The notes under the pieces are model-generated. The model did not search any database. It was not told the origin of the DNA and saw nothing but the letters and a program-made list of their open reading frames with translations. A stretch of 7,997 bases of DNA from positions 1 to 7,997 of the forward strand of contig JALUKS010000163.1 in NCBI GenBank assembly GCA_027056465.1, given 5' to 3'. Positions 6,422-7,997 of the stretch are shown piece after piece (position 1 is the stretch's first letter; every line of letters starts with the position of its first letter). The DNA is from Sulfurimonas sp. (lineage in GTDB: Bacteria; Campylobacterota; Campylobacteria; Campylobacterales; Sulfurimonadaceae). The position numbers were made by a program, and so were the translations under genes.

Positions 6422-7177
6422 ATGGCAATTTCACTTAGAAAACCTCAAGAGATAGAAAAACTTCGCGCTGCCAACAAGATTGTTGGTGGTGCACTCGAAC
6501 TCCTCCGAACTAAGACAAAAGCAGGAATGACACTTAAAGAGCTTGATGCAATGGCTGAAGATTACATCCGTAGTCATGGTGCTATTCCATCATTTAAAGG
6601 TCTTTATGGTTTTCCTAACGCAGTCTGTACATCTTTAAATAGTGTTATCATTCACGGTATTCCGACTGATTATAAACTCCAAGAGGGTGATGTTATCGGT
6701 TTTGATATTGGGACTGAACTTGATGGTTGGTTTGGTGATGCTGCTATCACTATGGGTGTCGGTAAGATTACTCAAGAGGATGAAGCACTTATCGCTTGTG
6801 CAAAAGATACTCTTTACACAGCAATAAGTAAAATCAAAGTAGGAATGCGTTTTAAGGAACTCTCTTTAATTCTTCAGACATCTATTAAAGATGCTGGATA
6901 TATTCCACTTAAAGATTTCTGCGGACATGGCATAGGAAGAAAACCTCACGAAGAGCCTCAAATTCCAAATTATCTTGAAGGAAAAGCGAAAGCTGGAGAG
7001 AAGATAAAAAATGGAATGGTTTTTTGTTTAGAACCTATGATATGTCAAAAAGAGTCAAAACCAGTTATTTTAGAAAATGGTTGGGATGTTGTTAGTGCCG
7101 ATGGTTTACGCGGTTCACACTATGAGCATACTGTTGCAGTTATCAACGGTAAGGCTGAAATATTATCTCTTGCTTAA
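6422..7177 (+). CDS. map: Methionine aminopeptidase, type I
   Basis: This enzyme removes the initiator methionine from new proteins after deformylation, in the cytosol near the ribosome exit. The 251-residue product is a single type I pita-bread domain without an N-terminal extension. All five predicted metal ligands are present: Asp95, Asp106, His169, Glu204 and Glu235, in the contexts GFDIGT, GDAA, GHGIG, CLEPM and YEHT. The catalytic-pocket histidines His78 (IIHGIP) and His176 (KPHEEPQIP) are also present. The ATG lies 2 nt after the secY stop, with no recognisable Shine-Dalgarno, so translation is probably coupled to secY. The position between secY and infA is common in spc operons. An active enzyme is expected. 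Confidence 0.97.
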   Translation: MAISLRKPQEIEKLRAANKIVGGALELLRTKTKAGMTLKELDAMAEDYIRSHGAIPSFKGLYGFPNAVCTSLNSVIIHGIPTDYKLQEGDVIGFDIGTELDGWFGDAAITMGVGKITQEDEALIACAKDTLYTAISKIKVGMRFKELSLILQTSIKDAGYIPLKDFCGHGIGRKPHEEPQIPNYLEGKAKAGEKIKNGMVFCLEPMICQKESKPVILENGWDVVSADGLRGSHYEHTVAVINGKAEILSLA

Positions 7178-7195
7178 GAGAAAAAGGACTTAAAT

Positions 7196-7414
7196 ATGGC
7201 TAAAGCCGATGTTATTGAAGTTGATGGCAAGATTATTGAAGCACTGCCGAATGCAACTTTTCGTGTTGAATTAGAGAATGGACATATTATTTTATGTCAT
7301 ATTGCTGGAAAAATGAGAATGCATTACATTAAAATTCTTCCAGGTGATAAGGTAAAACTCGAACTAACTCCATACTCTTTAGACAAGGGCCGTATCACTT
7401 ATAGATACAAATAG
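7196..7414 (+). CDS. infA: Translation initiation factor IF-1
   Basis: IF-1 occupies the ribosomal A-site during initiation and supports IF-2 and IF-3. The product has 72 residues, the standard size, and is a single S1-type OB fold. It starts MAKADVIEVDGKIIEALPNA and contains GKMRMHYIKILPGDKVKLEL at 38-57, then TPYSLDKGRITYRYK at 58-72. AAAGGA at 7183-7188 precedes the ATG by 7 nt. It is the last gene of the operon here. Its stop codon touches a strong hairpin, and the usual downstream rpmJ-rpsM block is absent. Confidence 0.98.
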   Translation: MAKADVIEVDGKIIEALPNATFRVELENGHIILCHIAGKMRMHYIKILPGDKVKLELTPYSLDKGRITYRYK

Positions 7415-7439
7415 AGATAAGGTCTTAGGACCTTATCTC
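7414..7439. terminator. Hairpin terminator shared by infA (+) and chorismate mutase (-)
   Basis: An 11-bp perfect inverted repeat (GAGATAAGGTC at 7414-7424, GACCTTATCTC at 7429-7439) surrounds a TTAG loop. It starts at the last base of the infA stop codon. It also lies 12 nt beyond the stop of the converging chorismate mutase gene, so it could end both transcripts. Neither side has a proper T-tract (AACTTCATTAC on +, TATTTGTATC on -), so termination may be imperfect or need a factor. Confidence 0.72.
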
Positions 7440-7451
7440 AACTTCATTACA

Positions 7452-7745
7452 TTAGAATGTATCTGCATTTCTAAACTCTGCTATTTCTGTTTCAACCATC
7501 TCATTTATCATCGTAGTAAAAAGTTCACTAATCATATTTGGACTCACTCCAAGTGCTATAGCCTGATGACGAACACGAGCTTTTATAAACTCTATTCTAT
7601 CCTCTGCTTTTACTTCCTCTACACTGTTCTTAAACGCAGCTGCTTGACGTATAAGATGACTACGTTCTGAGATGAGTTCTACGAGTTTACTATCAAGAGT
7701 GTCTATCTCTGTTCTTACTTCTTCTAGTGAATTACATTTTTTCAT
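7452..7745 (-). CDS. Monofunctional AroQ-class chorismate mutase, PchB-like
   Basis: Chorismate mutase converts chorismate to prephenate for phenylalanine and tyrosine synthesis in the cytosol. The 97-residue product is an all-helical AroQ-fold protein with no prephenate dehydratase or dehydrogenase domain and no signal peptide. By alignment to the E. coli enzyme the active-site residues Arg11, Arg28, Lys39, Arg50 and Glu52 are present. Gln88 of E. coli is replaced by Glu87 here (TEIAEF), and Ser84 by Met83. Yeast chorismate mutase also has Glu at the Gln88 position. The sequence also resembles PchB (isochorismate pyruvate lyase), and I see no salicylate genes to support that role. The ATG at 7745 has AAAGGA at 7755-7760 with 9 nt spacing. 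In H. pylori a small chorismate mutase gene lies next to lysA, but the neighbour here is not identified. Confidence 0.88.
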   Translation of the reverse strand: MKKCNSLEEVRTEIDTLDSKLVELISERSHLIRQAAAFKNSVEEVKAEDRIEFIKARVRHQAIALGVSPNMISELFTTMINEMVETEIAEFRNADTF

Positions 7746-7754
7746 AATAATTTA

Positions 7755-7760
7755 TCCTTT
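7755..7760 (-). promoter_or_regulatory. Shine-Dalgarno of the chorismate mutase gene
   Basis: On the minus strand AAAGGA lies 9 nt before the ATG at 7745 and supports that start. Confidence 0.7.
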
Positions 7761-7802
7761 TATAGTCTTGAAGCTATTAACACTTCTGTAACTATTAATG
7801 TG

Positions 7803-7808
7803 TATAAT
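7803..7808 (+). promoter_or_regulatory. Possible -10 box (TATAAT), + strand
   Basis: A perfect TATAAT on the + strand lies in the intergenic region, 55 nt before the terminator stem at 7863. No TTGACA-like -35 stands 16-18 nt upstream. That is weak negative evidence, because Campylobacterota promoters often lack a clear -35. In AT-rich DNA such a hexamer can occur by chance. On the minus strand the overlapping TATACA (7801-7806) could serve the chorismate mutase gene. Confidence 0.35.
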
Positions 7809-7814
7809 TCTATT

Positions 7815-7892
7815 ACGATTCTCCTTGTATATCCTTATTCTGATTCGATAAGTTTCATACACAAGCTTCTAGGTTACACTTAGAAGCTTTTT
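7815..7892 (+). ncRNA. Candidate intergenic small RNA
   Basis: If the TATAAT at 7803-7808 is used, transcription would begin near 7815 and end at the intrinsic terminator whose T-run ends at 7892, giving about 78 nt. The predicted unpaired 5' part carries CTCCTT at 7821-7826 and TCCTTA at 7832-7837, both complementary to Shine-Dalgarno sequences. I see no convincing + strand ORF in it. The start is inferred from the hexamer alone. Read-through from infA ending here is an alternative. Confidence 0.3.
7863..7892 (+). terminator. Intrinsic terminator, + strand, without an obvious gene before it
   Basis: AAGCTTCTAGGT at 7863-7874 pairs with ACTTAGAAGCTT at 7878-7889 (12 bp, one G-U pair, TAC loop). 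It runs directly into a T-run at 7888-7892. The T-tract is on the + side only; on the minus strand the stem is followed by GTGTATG. The minus-strand gene ending at 7912 stops about 22 nt before the hairpin, so the stem could also help end that transcript. Confidence 0.7.
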
Positions 7893-7911
7893 ATCTCTCA
7901 ATATCCTTTTA

Positions 7912-7997
7912 TTAGTTCGGCTTGATAAGTTTTTTTGTAGCTTTAGGAAGGTGAGCAAAAGGAACATTTAAAATCCCTTTTTTCTCTTTATCATCTA
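7912..7997 (-). CDS. 3' end of an unidentified gene, cut by the window edge
   Basis: On the minus strand a frame is open from the window edge to a TAA at 7912-7914. It gives 27 codons that start DDKEKKGILNV and end HLPKATKKLIKPN. The Lys-rich, Pro-containing tail reads like the C-terminus of a real protein, but 27 open codons could be chance. I do not recognise the family. It lies upstream of the chorismate mutase gene on the same strand, 166 nt away. lysA is a candidate from H. pylori gene order only, and the visible tail does not look like LysA to me. Confidence 0.45.
   Translation of the reverse strand, partial: DDKEKKGILNVPFAHLPKATKKLIKPN

Noticed and set aside
6642..6827. A second + strand frame inside map.
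   Set aside because: It lies wholly within the catalytic domain of map in another frame and has no plausible product.
1..7414. Search for an unusual or newly inserted gene within the ribosomal operon.
   Set aside because: Every + strand coding region is accounted for by a recognised ribosomal, translocation or initiation gene of normal length, and the gaps are too short for extra genes.
7757..7867. Short minus-strand frames in the gap before chorismate mutase, such as MKLIESE and a Tyr-containing frame opening with GTG (VYETYRIRIRIYKE), which could be an attenuator leader peptide.
   Set aside because: None has a start codon with a Shine-Dalgarno at good spacing. Tyr and Phe codons are scattered rather than clustered, and no terminator with a T-run follows on the minus strand.

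Overview
The window is a compact, AT-rich ribosomal protein and translation operon read on the + strand (positions 1-7414), followed by a converging minus-strand locus. It runs from the end of the S10 cluster (last bases of a probable rplV, then rpsC, rplP, rpmC, rpsQ) into the spc cluster (rplN, rplX, rplE, rpsN, rpsH, rplF, rplR, rpsE, rplO, secY) and ends with map and infA. Gene order, the zinc-type S14, a short L24, the absence of rpmD (L30) between rpsE and rplO, and the wording of SecY, L18 and MetAP all point to the Campylobacterota (epsilonproteobacteria). A Sulfurimonas-like relative is my best guess, from memory of protein wording and not from any search.

The + strand genes are packed with gaps of 0-19 nt, one 14-bp overlap (rplP/rpmC) and three TAATG stop/start overlaps (rpsQ/rplN, rplN/rplX, rplE/rpsN). 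Most have a strong GGAG/AAGGA Shine-Dalgarno. secY and map do not, and probably rely on translational coupling. The only sizeable gap is the 73 nt between rpsN and rpsH, which holds two tandem hairpins. Three upstream in-frame start codons (TTG before rpsQ, ATG before rpsE, TTG before rplO) are better replaced by the adjacent ATG three bases downstream, judged by Shine-Dalgarno spacing.

The operon makes 30S proteins (S3, S17, S14, S8, S5), 50S proteins (L16, L29, L14, L24, L5, L6, L18, L15), the SecY translocon pore, methionine aminopeptidase and initiation factor IF-1. It therefore couples ribosome assembly, initiation, nascent-chain processing and export. It stops at infA, with an 11-bp hairpin overlapping the infA stop codon. 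The usual rpmJ-rpsM-rpsK-rpsD-rpoA-rplQ block does not follow.

Beyond the hairpin the minus strand carries a small AroQ-class chorismate mutase (7452-7745) and, at the window edge, the last 27 codons of an unidentified gene (stop at 7912). The 166-nt gap between them holds a + strand intrinsic terminator (7863-7892) with no + strand gene before it, and a TATAAT box at 7803-7808. Together these suggest a possible small RNA of about 78 nt. I see no mobile element, CRISPR, tRNA or rRNA. Most of the window is conserved housekeeping DNA, and I found no convincing new multi-gene system.
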